A stretch of DNA of 64,000 bases from contig QJPP01000860.1 in assembly GCA_003996215.1 (NCBI GenBank), forward strand, positions 310,001 through 374,000, read 5' to 3'. Below are positions 22,768 through 34,414 of this stretch, one piece after another (position 1 is the first letter of the stretch; the number at the start of each line of letters is the position of its first letter). Made by a program: the position numbers and the translations under genes. The notes beneath the pieces are model-generated. The model searched no databases. It worked only from the letters and a program-made list of their open reading frames with translations, and had not been told where the DNA came from. Source of the stretch: Jaltomata sinuosa. Its lineage: Eukaryota; Streptophyta; Magnoliopsida; Solanales; Solanaceae.

Positions 22768-25700
22768 TGATATTTTTATGTATGGTTGTGAATTAATGCC
22801 ATGATTTCAGGTTGGTTTTACACGCAATTTGTCCTACTACTTGTGGTGTTAAAACTGCACTTAGTGCCTTCATCGGGCCTCATTGTCAAATCATCCCTGA
22901 GCGCATAATTTAATATTTCCTTTTTAGAAAATAGTCAGTTTTAATAAACTCTGAGAATTTTTTTATACCACGATTCTTTCCCACTGAGCAAAATTTTCTT
23001 TTCTTTATTTTTGTGTCGAACCGGGTGACAGTTCGTTTGATAGATTAAGATGCAACTTTCTTAAGGATAAATGCCAATTTTAATATTTATTTTGAGTCCA
23101 TTTTGTATTTGTCTCGAATGGGACCACCAAAACTTTTCTTGAAAAATGAGTTTTTCAATATTTAGAAATGAGGGGAAAATAAATTTGAAAAGCATTCTCT
23201 TTTCATGATCTTTATATTCTTTATTTGGCCTTTTGTTTACAAATGACTTGCGTGAAACTCAAAATAGCTTGCCAAAAGTCATTCATTTAAATTGGTTCTG
23301 AGAATAACTATTGAATTCTAGTGTTGTGATGCCTTGTGTGGTAAGGTTTAGTATGTTCTTGTGCATGCATGTCAACTAGAACTTACCCTGAATGTGATTC
23401 AAGGAGAAATCCTAGATGTTGCTTAGCTTGGAAGATGACCTTAGGCCCTTTTTGGATAGTTGCTTGACCAAAAATCTCCTTCCCTTAACATTAATCTTAG
23501 TCAACCTCTTTGAGCCTTTGACCTTTTTTATGCAACCATGTTACAGACATTCACCTTTTTAATCTTCTATTTTGGCACGCCTTCCTCCCTTATTGCTAGT
23601 GAATGAAGATGTAGTCTAAACGCCTATGTTTGGTGGGGAACATGAATGAAAAGTGGGATTATAGATGTAGGCAAAAGCCTATGTTTGGGGGTGTGTGCAT
23701 TAGTAATTGAATGAGGAATTTAGCTTCAATGTGAGGTAGCACCTAATTCTAGTCTTGTGAATTGCTTGAAGTTATTGCAGATTAAGGAAACAGAGAAAAA
23801 GAATCGAGTGGTGCTACCTCTTTCCTTGTGATTGTAAATGAGTAACACATAGGTGTTAGGATGAATTTCTTTGGGAAAGACTTGGGTTGTGAGAGGGTGA
23901 AATAAGGTGAAGTTGAATCAATGATGTGAGCAGTGTACTTGAAAGCCTAATGATAGTGTTAGGGAGGTTCTAGTCACTTAACTTAAATGATATCCTTCCC
24001 TTGATCCTAGCCGACCTATTTACCCCCAAGTCCTTAGTGAATTTGACTTTTTCAACTCTACATTAGTGGTAAATTATATAAAGAGCAAGCCCATAGTTCT
24101 ATGTATGTGCATTTGAACTTCTTTAAGAGATCGAGCATCTTTTTTTATCTTATAATCTTTATATTGTGAATTGCATGATTTTGAGTGAGATTCTCTCTTG
24201 TTGTGAGTGGCATTGAAATCTTTGAGTAAATGGTGAAGTCTTGACCTCAATTGAGGGGGAAATGCTATAAGTTGTGAACTTTGAGGCAAGCTTGAAAGTT
24301 TTGTGTCAATGACTTGAGATGATATGTGATCTTGATTCAAGTGAAGTAGTTCCTTAGGTTTTTGAACAATGAAGAGAAGTCTCTTAAAAAGAATTTTAAA
24401 TTGATTGTGTTTTCCTTGAGCTTGTGGTGCTAACAATTGAGATTAGTGCTTTTGATTGAGTTTTTTTGTTTTGAGTGTTTTTGTTGTTTTATTTTATTTG
24501 AGTAATAGTAGTACTTTGTGCAATACTTGTGTCTTGAAAAATTTGATTCAATCCTTTGCTTTGTGAATGTTTTACTTTAGACAAGAAATAGCTCATGTTT
24601 GAGGGTTTTATAAGTTAGTAATTTACCAACTTATTAGGCTCTTAAGCATGAATTATTGCCTCAATCTTGTAATATTTAGAAGGAATTTATGCCTTTCTTC
24701 TCTTATTTGCATGCATTTATATGAATTGAAGATGGAAAAGGATTTGAACCCAAAAATGCTAAGGGAGAAAGCCAAAGCGAGAGAAAGAACCAAGAGATCC
24801 ACTCTGATGGGAAAATGCATCTGACTTGCATGAAACAAGTCCTCACCTGCACTTTGCAGGTGATGCACAAGAGAAAAGATGAAGACTGGCTGGACAACCA
24901 GGCACATGCATGTCGTAAGTCCTCACATGCAGCTGCATGTGCCAATATATGTGGCGCGCAAGCTGCCCGAAGGGAAAATCATCTCCATAATTCACTTGCG
25001 TATTTAGGAAACTTATAATAACATTTTTGCAATTTGTGAAAGGAATATTATGCTTAAATTTTTCCCAAATTGGTATATTAGAGAGAGTTCACTTTGTGGA
25101 GTACAACTCTTAGCATCTTCTTCTTCTAGAATTGTGAAAACACCATTGTTGAAGGTTGAAAAGCTTGGAATTGATATTAATTTAACATGATAAATGGAAT
25201 TGAGGAACTCCTTTATGGTATAATTTCGCTTTCCTTAAGTATGAGTATCTAATTTCTCTTCTAGGGGTGTGTGTAAGTGATGGGTATTTTGTATTGATTG
25301 GGTATTGACTATTTGTTCTTAGAATTGACCATAACGCATGAATCTATTGGATTCTTTGACTTTTAATCTTAATATTAATGGTTGCGAACATTAGTTGAAT
25401 TCTCTAGTTTCACTTTTGTTTGAGAAAGGGATGTGAACGGGTAAGTATTTAATAGTGAGAATTTGGGGCTAAAACCACATCTAAAGGCTGGAGTTAGATA
25501 TAATCTATGCCAACCCAAGCAATTGTTTTGTTGTTTATCGATTATGGTTTTGGGGTTCGAGAGAACCCAAAATAGGCACACTCTTGGGTTGAGAAACTTT
25601 GAGAGTAGCTAAAACCAATGCTATACATGCTATAATTTGTTCTAAAGCATCTAGTTAATATTTATCAAAGATATACCCCATCAAAAGCACACCCCTAGAT

Positions 25701-25953
25701 CCTCTAATCTTGATACAAACAATCGTGTTACTTCATTGTTTGTTGCAAACTCAATTAATCACTTGTTTACACCAATTACCTCATTTTACTTTCTTGTTTC
25801 TGCAATATGCTTGCTTATGTTATTCAATTTATGAAACTTGGTGAATCTAACATCCAATCTCATTGGGAAATCGACCCCGACTATTTGTTTGGTACTTGTT
25901 TTGTGAACGACTATTTCCACCCCCTTGATTGGTGAGTGATTTTGGACGTTACC
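22768..25953 (+). repeat. Element M: Athila/TAT-like LTR fragment
   Basis: The right end has the wording typical of the junction before the primer site in Athila/TAT elements: GGGAAATCGACCCCGACTA near 25865 and TTTTGGACGTTACC near 25940-25953. The usual TGGCGCC primer-site sequence is not seen; the bases after 25953 diverge. The left end is cut by D. There is no protein signal. Open stretches at 24074-24436 and 24653-25018 fall over low-complexity or word-repeat sequence. Orientation plus is inferred from the right-end signature. Confidence 0.6.
24815..24965 (+). repeat. Dyad-word array in LTR M
   Basis: Two copies of AAGTCCTCACNTGCA. A hairpin TCACCTGC-ACTTT-GCAGGTGA (24843-24863) and a perfect 18-bp palindrome CACATGCAGCTGCATGTG (24924-24941). 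Confidence 0.75.
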
Positions 25954-26378
25954 ACATTTTCTATGCTTCATACTGTAGCACACCTTCCAAATGAACCAGA
26001 CACATGCCTAATGCCCTGGAAGGCCACTACAGCTAACAAAAACACATTGGGCCCTAAACAACTATCGATGACACAAACCAATAACAGGAACTAAAACTTA
26101 CCGTAACACCAGCAACTCAAATATCTAGAATGTTATAATGCCACGAAGAAAAAATTACCTTTCCACAATGTCTGTGAGGTCTGACAAACACAAATTTCTA
26201 TTGCACAATTTTTATAACTCAACTCTTAGGACTCAGCTCTATTGCACGATCTAAAAGATGAAAGAATAGTAACCAAACCTAAATTCCTTGTAGCCTCTTG
26301 ATTATAAGTGTGGTGCATAACACACCCATAAGAAAGACTCTACAAGACACATCTTGTAGACTCCCCATATACCATGTT
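25954..26378 (-). other. Element E leader region, 3' side unclear
   Basis: The part next to the primer site shares words with the leader of A. Nearer 25954 nothing is recognisable. How E and M join here is unresolved. Confidence 0.45.
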
Positions 26379-26390
26379 GCTCTGATGCCA
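26379..26390 (-). other. Element E primer binding site, one change
   Basis: Minus strand TGGCATCAGAGC, one base from the iMet match. The following LTR end is also altered (TTTCACACCTC on the plus strand). Confidence 0.75.
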
Positions 26391-27109
26391 TGTTTTTCAC
26401 ACCTCAAATATGATGAGGCACAACTTGCACCTGGTGCCTCACTTTGCTGAGCAAACCAATGGAAATCAAACAAAACAACATCAATGGGCCGTCAAGTCCA
26501 AATCCAAGCAAAAGGAAATACAATAGAAACAAACTACAATATAAAAAATATAATACAAGGCCATCCAGGCTGCTCTCTCAATACCACAACTAGTGACACC
26601 ACCAATCAAGGCCTCTACCGAGTTACAAGACCCACAATAGATGTCTACAAGACTCTAACTTAAAGAACCACTAATAACTAGTCAGGACAGAGCCCCAACG
26701 TACCCATAAAGGAAATAAAGAAAAATAAGGGTCTAGACTCAGCAACACAAAAAACAATGGAGCATACCAACCTTCAACTAAATTGGATCACACATAACAA
26801 GGACACTATCTACCCAATAACCTACAAGCATGAATGTAGCACCACCCAAGCAATGTAAAAAACAATACAAAATAATGTAAGGTGACAAATTAACAAAAAC
26901 AACATAACCAAAACTGAAACCATAATATGACATATTTAAGCAGCACAGAACCAACAGCTCACGGAAACGAAACTGCCAACATAGATCTTAACCACTTCAT
27001 CTATCGATTAGGCAAATTACACAAATAACAAAAAGTTTCACCATCAAACAACAACTTACCCGGACCCTAATAAGCTCAGTATGTGCCAACTACAATCAAA
27101 GGATATTGA

Positions 27110-27258
27110 ATACAATACAATGCATATGTTGGGCAGGCGTGCCACTCTGATCTAATACATGTGGTATTGCAATACACCTTGATCTAATGCATATGGTGTT
27201 GGCATACACCACAAACCAATGCATATTGTGTAGGCGTACACCCTGATCCAATGCATAT
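27110..27258 (-). repeat. 32-bp tandem repeat array in LTR E, left part
   Basis: Units begin ACACC, contain GATC-AATGCATATGGTGT, and end GGCGT or similar; spacing between ACACC starts is 32 bp. The array continues after F at 36541 and becomes more degenerate to about 36660. Confidence 0.8.
27254..27258 (+). repeat. Target-site duplication of F, left copy (CATAT)
   Basis: Identical to 36536-36540. Confidence 0.93.
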
Positions 27259-27339
27259 TGTAACACTCTATATCTTTCAAGCCTAGACTCAGCTCAAAAA
27301 AACCAGAAAAAAAAATAAATTCCAAGTCCCAGCCAGAAC

Positions 27340-27775
27340 CATGGATGATTTCCAAAGACCGTGTAATAGTCCACGAACCATGGAATGCCTCTGTGGAACT
27401 CAGAAAGAGACCAACCAAGTTGGGCTCAAGAACATGAGTCAGAACCACAGACCATGGAATGAACTATGAGTCATGGATTACACTTATAGAACTCAGACCT
27501 GAGACCCAACTATCCCCATGAAACCATGACCTATTTCCATGAACCATGGAATCATCTACAAGTCATGGAATGGTCTCGTGGGACACATACCTGAGGGTCA
27601 TCAACCCCTAAGGAACCACGACAGGGTTCCACGAACCATAAATGGTTCCATGGGTCATGAACCCAAGTCATAGAACTCAGACCTTCAGCTAGACAAAAAG
27701 GCCCAGGAACCATGATAGGGTTCCACAAGCCGTGGAAGTTTCCACGAGTCGTGGAATCTATCCGTGGAACCTGAG
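27340..27775 (+). repeat. Dyad-word array in F 5' LTR
   Basis: Multiple copies of TYCAYGRRYCRTGGAA, such as TTCCACGAGTCGTGGAA at 27740-27756, in alternation with GGAACCATGA. TGAGTCA near 27436. Confidence 0.75.
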
Positions 27776-27887
27776 TTGCGAATTTCAACAGTTTTCTTTT
27801 AAAATTTCCCTGTGTTATTCCAGACCTTTTCTACCTCTTTTAAGTCCTAAGCTACATCATTTTGCTTAGTCTAAATCTAGTAAATTA

Positions 27888-27896
27888 ATTATAAAC
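27888..27896 (+). promoter_or_regulatory. TATA-like box in F 5' LTR
   Basis: ATTATAAAC about 150 bp upstream of the donor-like site and downstream of the word array; it is the best TATA match in this part of the LTR. In the 3' LTR the equivalent is AATAAAAAAC. Confidence 0.4.
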
Positions 27897-28043
27897 TACC
27901 TAAATCACCTATTCTCGTAAAATCATCAGATACTTAGAAAGAAAAGGAGAAAAGAGGCGACAGTTTCTCTCAAGAACAAGCAGGAGGTTCCTTCAAGCTT
28001 AGCCCTAAAATCCAAAGATTATCCTCCGTAGATTATCTTCTAG

Positions 28044-29578
28044 GTATGTGGGATTTAATCTTTGGGTTCCTTCTTCCTATTAAGTCCCTAGATTTAGTCA
28101 GTTCTTCAGTCTTCATGAATTATTAAGACCTAGGGTTCCTAAATCTTAGGGATTCATCGCAGTTTCAGATTCTATTGCCTATATGATATTTATTTCATGT
28201 TTCTTGGAGAGTTAGCATAGTCACATGTACAGGACTTAGAAACCCTAGCTTGTGTTAATTTCAGTATTCATAAATTATATATTCTAGGCAGATAATCCAG
28301 ACAATCATGCTTCAAAATTTGAATGCTATCAATTTTAGTATATATATGTTGCATTATCAGATGATTCTTAGTATTTGAGCTATCCAGTATTTCAGGTTGT
28401 ATTTCATTGCTTAGATTTAATTGGGAGTATACTTAGTACCGAGCGGATGAATAGATGAAGGCTTGGCTGTCAGATTAGGCTGAGACTTTTAGTATCATTC
28501 CCCAAGTTCCAGAACTACAGCGCCACCATAGGTATGAGAGGGTCAGCTGTCAGAGTAGGCTGGTCACCTAGTCTCTTGTGGACATCAACTTTGTTCGTAA
28601 TCTTTTCATGGTATGAGTACCCTTCCATTGAGGGTTATAGGTTAGCCCCATTATTGGCTTTGCTTGGGGTATGTCGGTTAATTGTATCTCCCACAGTCGG
28701 ACTCATATCGCATTATCCATGTACTCAGTATCTATTTAGGTTATTCAGTTTAGCATATTTTATGTTCACTCTAGCGCTTGGTCATTACATCCAGCTTATC
28801 TCTAATTTATGCTTCAATATGTATTTCCATGTTAAGTTTTTATATTGTTCAGCTTAGCGCAAATCCCGCATGCTTAATATATTCAAAGTACTGACACATA
28901 CTTTTGTGCTACATTATTGTATGATGTAGGTTCATGTGCTCAGTATCTAGACCATGCTTAGCTTGATTCCAGTCCTTAGTCAACAGCTTTAGTGGTGAGT
29001 CCTCATAATTTGAAGACGCTATATATGCTTTCATCTTTCAGTCATTATATTTCAGTTTTAGATTATTAGAGTTAGCTGGGGTATATCCCAACAACTCATA
29101 TTAGTTAGAGGCTCTAAGACATAGACTAGATTCAGCTATTGAGTTGTTAGTATTTTTTGTCAGACTCATTACACTATTATTTATATTATAAGTTCAGATA
29201 TATTTGGACTTCTTTTCGAATCTTAGATATTTTAAAGGTTTTAGCTTCCGCATAGTTCATGTTTTACCAGAAATTATTTAGATATGCCAGACCATGGGTT
29301 AGCTTGGGGTAATTTGTGACACTGAGCACCATGTTACATCTAGAGGGTATCCTCGAGGTGTGACAAACTTGGTATCAGAGCATCAGGTTTAAGTGTTCTA
29401 GGATGTCTGAAAGCCGCGTAAAATAGAGTCTTCTTCATGGGTGTGAAGCACGACACATTTATGGGGGAGAAGCTACGATATGTTATTAGGAAAAACTTCC
29501 CTAACTTCTTCTCCACCTTGTTCTAGAGAGTATGAACTCTATCTAATCTTCTTCTAACCCATGCTCTTCGCATTACAG
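28044..29578 (+). other. Candidate leader intron of F
   Basis: Donor TAG|GTATGTGG at 28044; pyrimidine-rich run and TTACAG ending at 29578, three bases before the gag ATG (29582). It would remove the LTR 3' part and the primer site, 1535 bases. The unspliced form would remain the genomic RNA. Confidence 0.45.
29370..29382 (+). other. Element F primer binding site
   Basis: TGGTATCAGAGCA, four bases after the LTR end; matches initiator Met tRNA over 12 bases. Confidence 0.93.
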
Positions 29579-29581
29579 AAA

Positions 29582-30776
29582 ATGCCTCCCAGAAGAGCCA
29601 ATACCAGCAGCTCTAGCAGCTCTAGCAGACACTTTGAATGAGCAAGTTACCTATACTAAATTTAGGGCTACTTTTCAGGTGCTTGCTTAGGCCATGACCG
29701 CTCAGGTCAATCAGAAGGCTGTGGTACCAGCTCCACCTCAGACCAACTCTATTGTAGCTAGAATCTGGGACTTCACTTGGATGAACCCACCAGAATTTCA
29801 TGGGTCCAAGTCAGAAGAGGATCCACAAGAGTTTATTGATGATATCCAGAAGGTGACAGATATTATGGGTGTCACTCTTATCGAGAGTGAAGATTTAGTC
29901 ACCTATCAGTGGAAGGGAGTTGCGTATACTTAGTATCAGTAGTGGAAGGAGTCCCGTTGTGCCTATATTGGTCTAGTGGATTGGAACCACTTCAAGACTG
30001 CATTTTTGGACAGGTTCTTCTCACTTAAGCTCAGGGAAGCCAAGGTCATAGAGTTCATCAAATTGAAGCAGAATGATATGAGTGCGAAAAAGTATTCTCT
30101 CAATTTTAACGAGTTGTCTAAGTATGCTCCGGTAATGGTAGCTGACTCCAGGGCCTGTATGAGTAAGTTCATATCTAGTGTGTCCAATGACGTGGTTAAG
30201 GAGTGTAAGACTGCTATGCTGATTAAGGATATAGATATTTATAGGATAGATACTTACGCTCAGCAGATCAAGGAGGAGAAAATCAAAGAGAGGGGAAGAG
30301 ATAGTAAGAGAGATAGGACAGGTGACTTCAACTACTCTAAGTAGATGTCAGAGGGTGGTAACCACTCTCAATTCCATTAGAAATCTTTGGGTCCAGCCCC
30401 ATCTTTATATAGTGCTCCAGTGAATAAGTCCAGACAGTATCGACGGGATAGGGCGCTAGGCTCTAAGTCCCAAGGTAGTGTCACTGGAGGACTCACTCAT
30501 CGAGTTTGTAAGAAGTGTGGTAGAAATAACCTAGGGGAGTGTATGAAAGGTAGCGGTAATTATTTTGTGTGTGGAAAGCTAGGCCACAGATTGAGGGATT
30601 GTCCAGTAGTGTCTCAGAAGGGTAATGATGTTCGCCCATAGAATCAGGCAAGTTCAACAGTAGCTCCAATAGGTCACCCAAGTCAGCAGGGTGCATTATC
30701 TGGTACAGGTGGTGGTAAGTGCCAAAATAGGTTGTATGACCTTTAGACTCGACAAGACCATGAGGATTCACCCGAT
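29582..30776 (+). pseudogene. gag: Element F gag, broken
   Basis: The ATG at 29582 gives MPPRRANTSS and a stop after 19 codons; the frame then shifts to that of 29694-29933. Gag core motifs: WMNPPEFHGS, EEDPQEFIDD, then SLKLREAKVIEF, SKYAPVMVAD and MSKFISSVS to 30344. The knuckle near 30568-30605 reads YFVCGKLGHRLRDC, with the first Cys changed to Tyr; an extra VCKKCG lies 30 codons before. Stops fall at about 29933, 30342, 30378 and 30639. Protease follows in the same frame. Confidence 0.87.
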
Positions 30777-31380
30777 GTGGTCACGGGTATGTTACAAGCT
30801 TTCCATATAGATATTATTGCATTGTTAGACCTAGAGGATACACTTTCTTTTGTAACTCCTTATATAGCAGTGAATTTTGGTGTCAGTCCAGAAATCCTCC
30901 CAGAACCCTTCTCAGTCTCAACTCCAATTGGTGACCTAGTTATAGCTATATGGGTATACATAAATTACCCTATCATAGTTTCCCAAAAAGTCATCTTAGC
31001 CGACCTCATAGAGTTAGAAATGACCGACTTCGATATTATTCTAGGCATGGATTGGTTACATTCATGTTATGCCTCAGTTGATTGTAGATTTAGTATCGTT
31101 AGGTTCCAGTTTCTAAATGATCCAGTCTTAGAATAGAGGGGTAGTACCTCAGTGCCTGTAGGTCGATTCATTTCCTACCTTAAGGCTAGAAAAATGATTT
31201 CCAAAGGGTATATCTATCATCTTATTTAGGTTAAGGATTCCAACTCCGAAACCCCAACTCTTGAGTCAGTACAACTGGTGGATGAATTCCCAGGAGTGTT
31301 CCAGAAGATCTTCTCCGAGTTCCTCCCAAAAGGGAAATCAACTTTGGAATAGATCTCCTTCAAGATACCCAGCCTATTTT
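30777..31380 (+). pseudogene. pol: Element F aspartic protease, active site lost
   Basis: Open from 30777 to 31136. The active-site region reads ALLDLEDTLSFV where A has IDPGATLSYV, so the Gly after Asp is lost. STPIG, ELEMTDFDIILGMDWL and SCYASVDC are all conserved. A stop replaces Trp (TAG at 31134) just after PVLE. The linker to RT follows with further stops. Confidence 0.86.
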
Positions 31381-32120
31381 GATTCCTCCTTACAGAATGG
31401 CTCTACCTGAGCTTAAGGAATTAAAAGAACAGTTAAAAGAACTTCTAGATAAGGGCTTCATCAGACTCAACATCTCTCCATAGGGTCCTCCAGTTCTTAT
31501 TATGCGTAAGAAAGATGGTTCTCCCAGGATCTGCATCTATTACCACCAGTTGAACAAAGTCACAATCAAGAATAAGTATCCCATCCCCAGGATTGATGAC
31601 TTGTTTGACCAACTTTAGGGTGATAGTTGCTTCTCTAAGATAGACCTTAGATATGTCTATCATTAGCTCAGAGTCAGAGATAGTGACATCCCAAAGATAG
31701 CCTTCAGGACTCAGTATGGTCACTATGAATTTGTAGTTATGTATTTTGAACTAACAAATGCTCATGCAACTTTCATAGACTTAATGAATAGGGTGTTCAG
31801 ACAGTATATAGACTTGTTTGTCATTGTATTTATTGAGGATATACTCATATATTCTCAGAGCGAGGAACAACATGTGGACAATTTGAGAGTGGTTTTGCAA
31901 ACTCTAAAGGATCGCCAGTTATTCACTAAGTTCAGCAAGTGTGAATTCTAGTTGAAGTCAGTTGCATTCCTTGGTCATGTGGTATCTAGTGATGGTATCT
32001 GAGTTTATTCTCAAAAGATTGAGGCAGTGAAGGACTGACCCAGACCCACCTCTCTGACAGGCATAAGAAGTTTCTTGGGTTAGGCCGGTTACTATAGGAG
32101 ATTTGTCAAAGGATTTTCAT
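31381..32120 (+). pseudogene. pol: Element F reverse transcriptase, catalytic Asp replaced
   Basis: Blocks readable in order: MRKKDGSPRICI, NKYPIPRIDDLF, FSKIDLRYVYH, FRTQYGHYEFVVM, FIEDILIYS, FSKCEF, SVAFLGHVVS, YYRRFVKGFSS. FIEDIL replaces FIDDIL, so one of the two paired aspartates is Glu. At least seven stops occur, most at positions where relatives have Trp or Gln (TGG to TAG/TGA, CAG to TAG). Confidence 0.88.
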
Positions 32121-32830
32121 CTATAGCTGCCCCATTAACGAAGTTGACTCAGAAAAAGGTCAAGTTTCAGTGGTCAGATGAGTGTGAGAAAAGCTTCCTA
32201 GAATTGAAGACCAAGTTGACTATAAGTCCCATTTTGACTCTACTAGAGGGTTAAGATGACTTCGTGGTTTATTGAAATGCATCCAGGGTCGGTCTGCGTT
32301 GTGTTTTGATGCAACAGGGTAAGGTCATAGACTATGCCTCCAGACAACTTAAGATTTATGAGAAGAAGTACCCGACTTATGACCTTGAGCTTGCAACAGT
32401 TGTGTTTGCCCTAATGATTTGGAGACATTACTTGTATGGTGTTCATGTTGATGTGTTCACAAATCATAAGAGCCTCCAGTATGTGATAACCAATAAAGAC
32501 TTGAATCTTCATCAGAGAAGATGACTTGAGTTCCCCAATGAATATGATATAAATGTGCTTTACCATCTAGGTAAGGCCAATGTAGTGGCTGATGCCCTCA
32601 ACAGACTGTCCATGGGTAGTGTATCACATGCTGAGGAAGAGAAGAAGGAACTAGCAAGAGATGTTCACGGGCTTGCTCGTTTAGGAGTTTTCCTTATTGA
32701 CATGACAGATGGCGGTGTGATAGTCGAAAATGGGTCAGAATATTCATTGGTAGAGAAGGTTAAAGAGAAACAGGATAGTGATCCCCATACTTCTTTAGTT
32801 AAAAGATGCAGTTCATCAACAAAGGGTAGA
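32121..32830 (+). pseudogene. pol: Element F RNase H, two catalytic Asp lost
   Basis: YASRQLKIYEKKYPTYDLELA and WRHYLYGVHVDVF are well conserved (32306-32524). The first Asp (YCDAS in B) is Asn here after a stop, and TDHKSLQ is TNHKSLQ. The C-terminal NVVADALNRLSMGS is present at 32580-32620. The frame to 32854 leads toward integrase and then shifts. Confidence 0.88.
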
Positions 32831-33853
32831 GGTTTTCTCTTAAGAAAGAGATAGTGTGCTTTGCTACCACGGTCAGTTATGTGAACCTAATGTGGGTGTG
32901 TTGAGGCAGAAGATCCTTCAAGAAGCCCATAATTCTAGATATTTTATTCATCTCGGTGCCACTAAGATGTACCATGATCTACGTGAAGTCTATTGGTGGA
33001 ATGATATGAAGGACATTGCAGATTTTGTGGCTAAGTGTCCCAATTGTCAGCAGGTTAAAGTTGAACATCAGAAACAGGGAGGTGTGACTTAGAATTTTAG
33101 CATTCCTACTTGGAAGTGGGAGGTTATCAACATGGATTTTATTATGGGTTTACCTCGTACTCACAGACATCATGACTCAATTTGGGTGATAGTGGACAGG
33201 GTTACTAAGTCATCTCACTTCTTGGATGTCAAGACTACATATTCTTTGGAGGACTATGCCAAACTCTACATCAACAACATAGTCAGGTTGCATGGTGTTC
33301 CCTTGTCTATCATCTCAGATTGGGGTCTTCAGTTTACATCTTATTTATGGAGATCATTTCATAAATGTCTTGGTACTCAGATGAATCTCAATACAGTATT
33401 TCATCCGCAAATGGATGGTCAAGTAGTGCATACAATTCAGACTCTAGAGGATATTTTAAGAGCTTGCATGATTGATTTTAATGGTAGTTGGGATGATCAC
33501 TTACCTCTCATAGAGTTTGTCAATATTAATAGTTTCCATTCCAGTATTCAGATGGCCCCATATAAGGCACTTTATGGGCGTAGATGTAGGTCACCGATTA
33601 GTTTGTTCAAAGTAGGTGAAGTATCCTTGATTAGGATAGATTCGGTGCATGAGACTATGGATAAAGTTTAGCTCATCAGAGAAAGACTAAAGACATCTCA
33701 GAGTCGTCAGAAGTCTAATGCATATGTGAGGAGAAGGAACATAGAATTTGAGATTGACGATTAGGTCTTCCTGAAAGTGTCACGTATGAAGGGGTGATGA
33801 GATTTGGAAAGATAGGAAAGCTCATTCCTAGATATGTAGGTCCTTAAAGAATC
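32831..33853 (+). pseudogene. pol: Element F integrase, catalytic Glu lost
   Basis: The zinc-binding domain at 32856-33092 has the His pair in HNSRYFIH and CPNCQQ. The core at 33132-33671 is open for 179 codons: IVDRVTKSSHF holds the first Asp and IISDWGLQFTS the second. The DGQ-ER block, which holds the catalytic Glu in relatives, reads DGQVVHTIQTLED, so the Glu is gone. YKALYGRRCRSPI follows. A stop at 33669 and a frame change precede the tail. It would insert element DNA in the nucleus. B lacks this whole domain. Confidence 0.9.
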
Positions 33854-34189
33854 TTGAAAAGAATTGGTAATGTGGCTTACGAGTTACAGTTGCTAGCAGA
33901 ACTACCAGCGGTTCATCTAGTCTTTCACATTTTCTTGTTGAAGAAGTGTGTGGGTGATCCGGGATCGATTGTGCCTTTGGAGAGTGTGGATGTAAAGGAT
34001 ATCCTCACTTATAAGGAGATTCCAGTTGAGATTCTTGAACGTCTAGTTTGTAGGTTGAGAAATAAGGAAGTCGCTTTGGTGAATGTGTTGTGGAGAAATC
34101 AATCAGTCGAGGGAGCTACTTGGGAAGCAGAAGAAGCCATGATGGCTAAGTACCCTCACTTCTTCCTTTCCAATTCAGTTTCACATTGA
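33854..34189 (+). pseudogene. pol: Element F integrase C-terminus and chromodomain
   Basis: Open for 111 codons to a stop at 34187-34189. VAYELQLLAELPAVHLVFH is the conserved post-core block. RLRNKEVALVNVLWRN, GATWEAEEAM and KYPHFF form the chromodomain-like tail, with the Trp and acidic residues kept. This places F and B among chromoviruses. Confidence 0.88.
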
Positions 34190-34399
34190 GGTAATAGTTC
34201 CTCTCTAGTTTCTCAGTTTACTCTTGTGAAGTTCAGTCTCATTATCATGTTCCCTCAATTATCCTTGCACTCCAGGATGTTTGCATATCTATGGAACTAA
34301 GTTCAGTTAGATATCAGTTTCTAGTACTCAGTTTGTAGGGTTTGCAACTCTTCCCCTCCACACTCAGCTTTTTTAGTCTTCATTAGAGGATGAATGATC
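34190..34399 (+). other. Element F 3' untranslated stretch
   Basis: No coding signal; ends in the TTCATTAGAGGATGAATGATC run shared with B. Confidence 0.6.
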
Positions 34400-34414
34400 A
34401 AAAAGGGGAGATAT
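34400..34414 (+). other. Element F polypurine tract
   Basis: AAAAAGGGGAGATAT directly before the 3' LTR. Confidence 0.85.

Larger units (their letters stand above)
27259..29365 (+). repeat. Element F 5' LTR (2107 bp)
   Basis: TGTAACACTCT to GGTGTGACA. Contains the dyad-word array, a TATA-like ATTATAAAC (27888-27896) and the donor-like TAG|GTATGTGG (GT at 28044). The open stretch 28534-28857 (107 codons) has no family resemblance and is not matched as an open frame in the 3' copy. Confidence 0.93.

Noticed and set aside
27110..27258. CRISPR-like regular repeat
   Set aside because: Units of 32 bp are contiguous, degenerate and without unique spacers; a minisatellite in an LTR of a plant repeat.
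28534..28857. 107-codon open stretch in the F 5' LTR
   Set aside because: Not maintained in the 3' LTR, no family resemblance; chance opening in LTR sequence.
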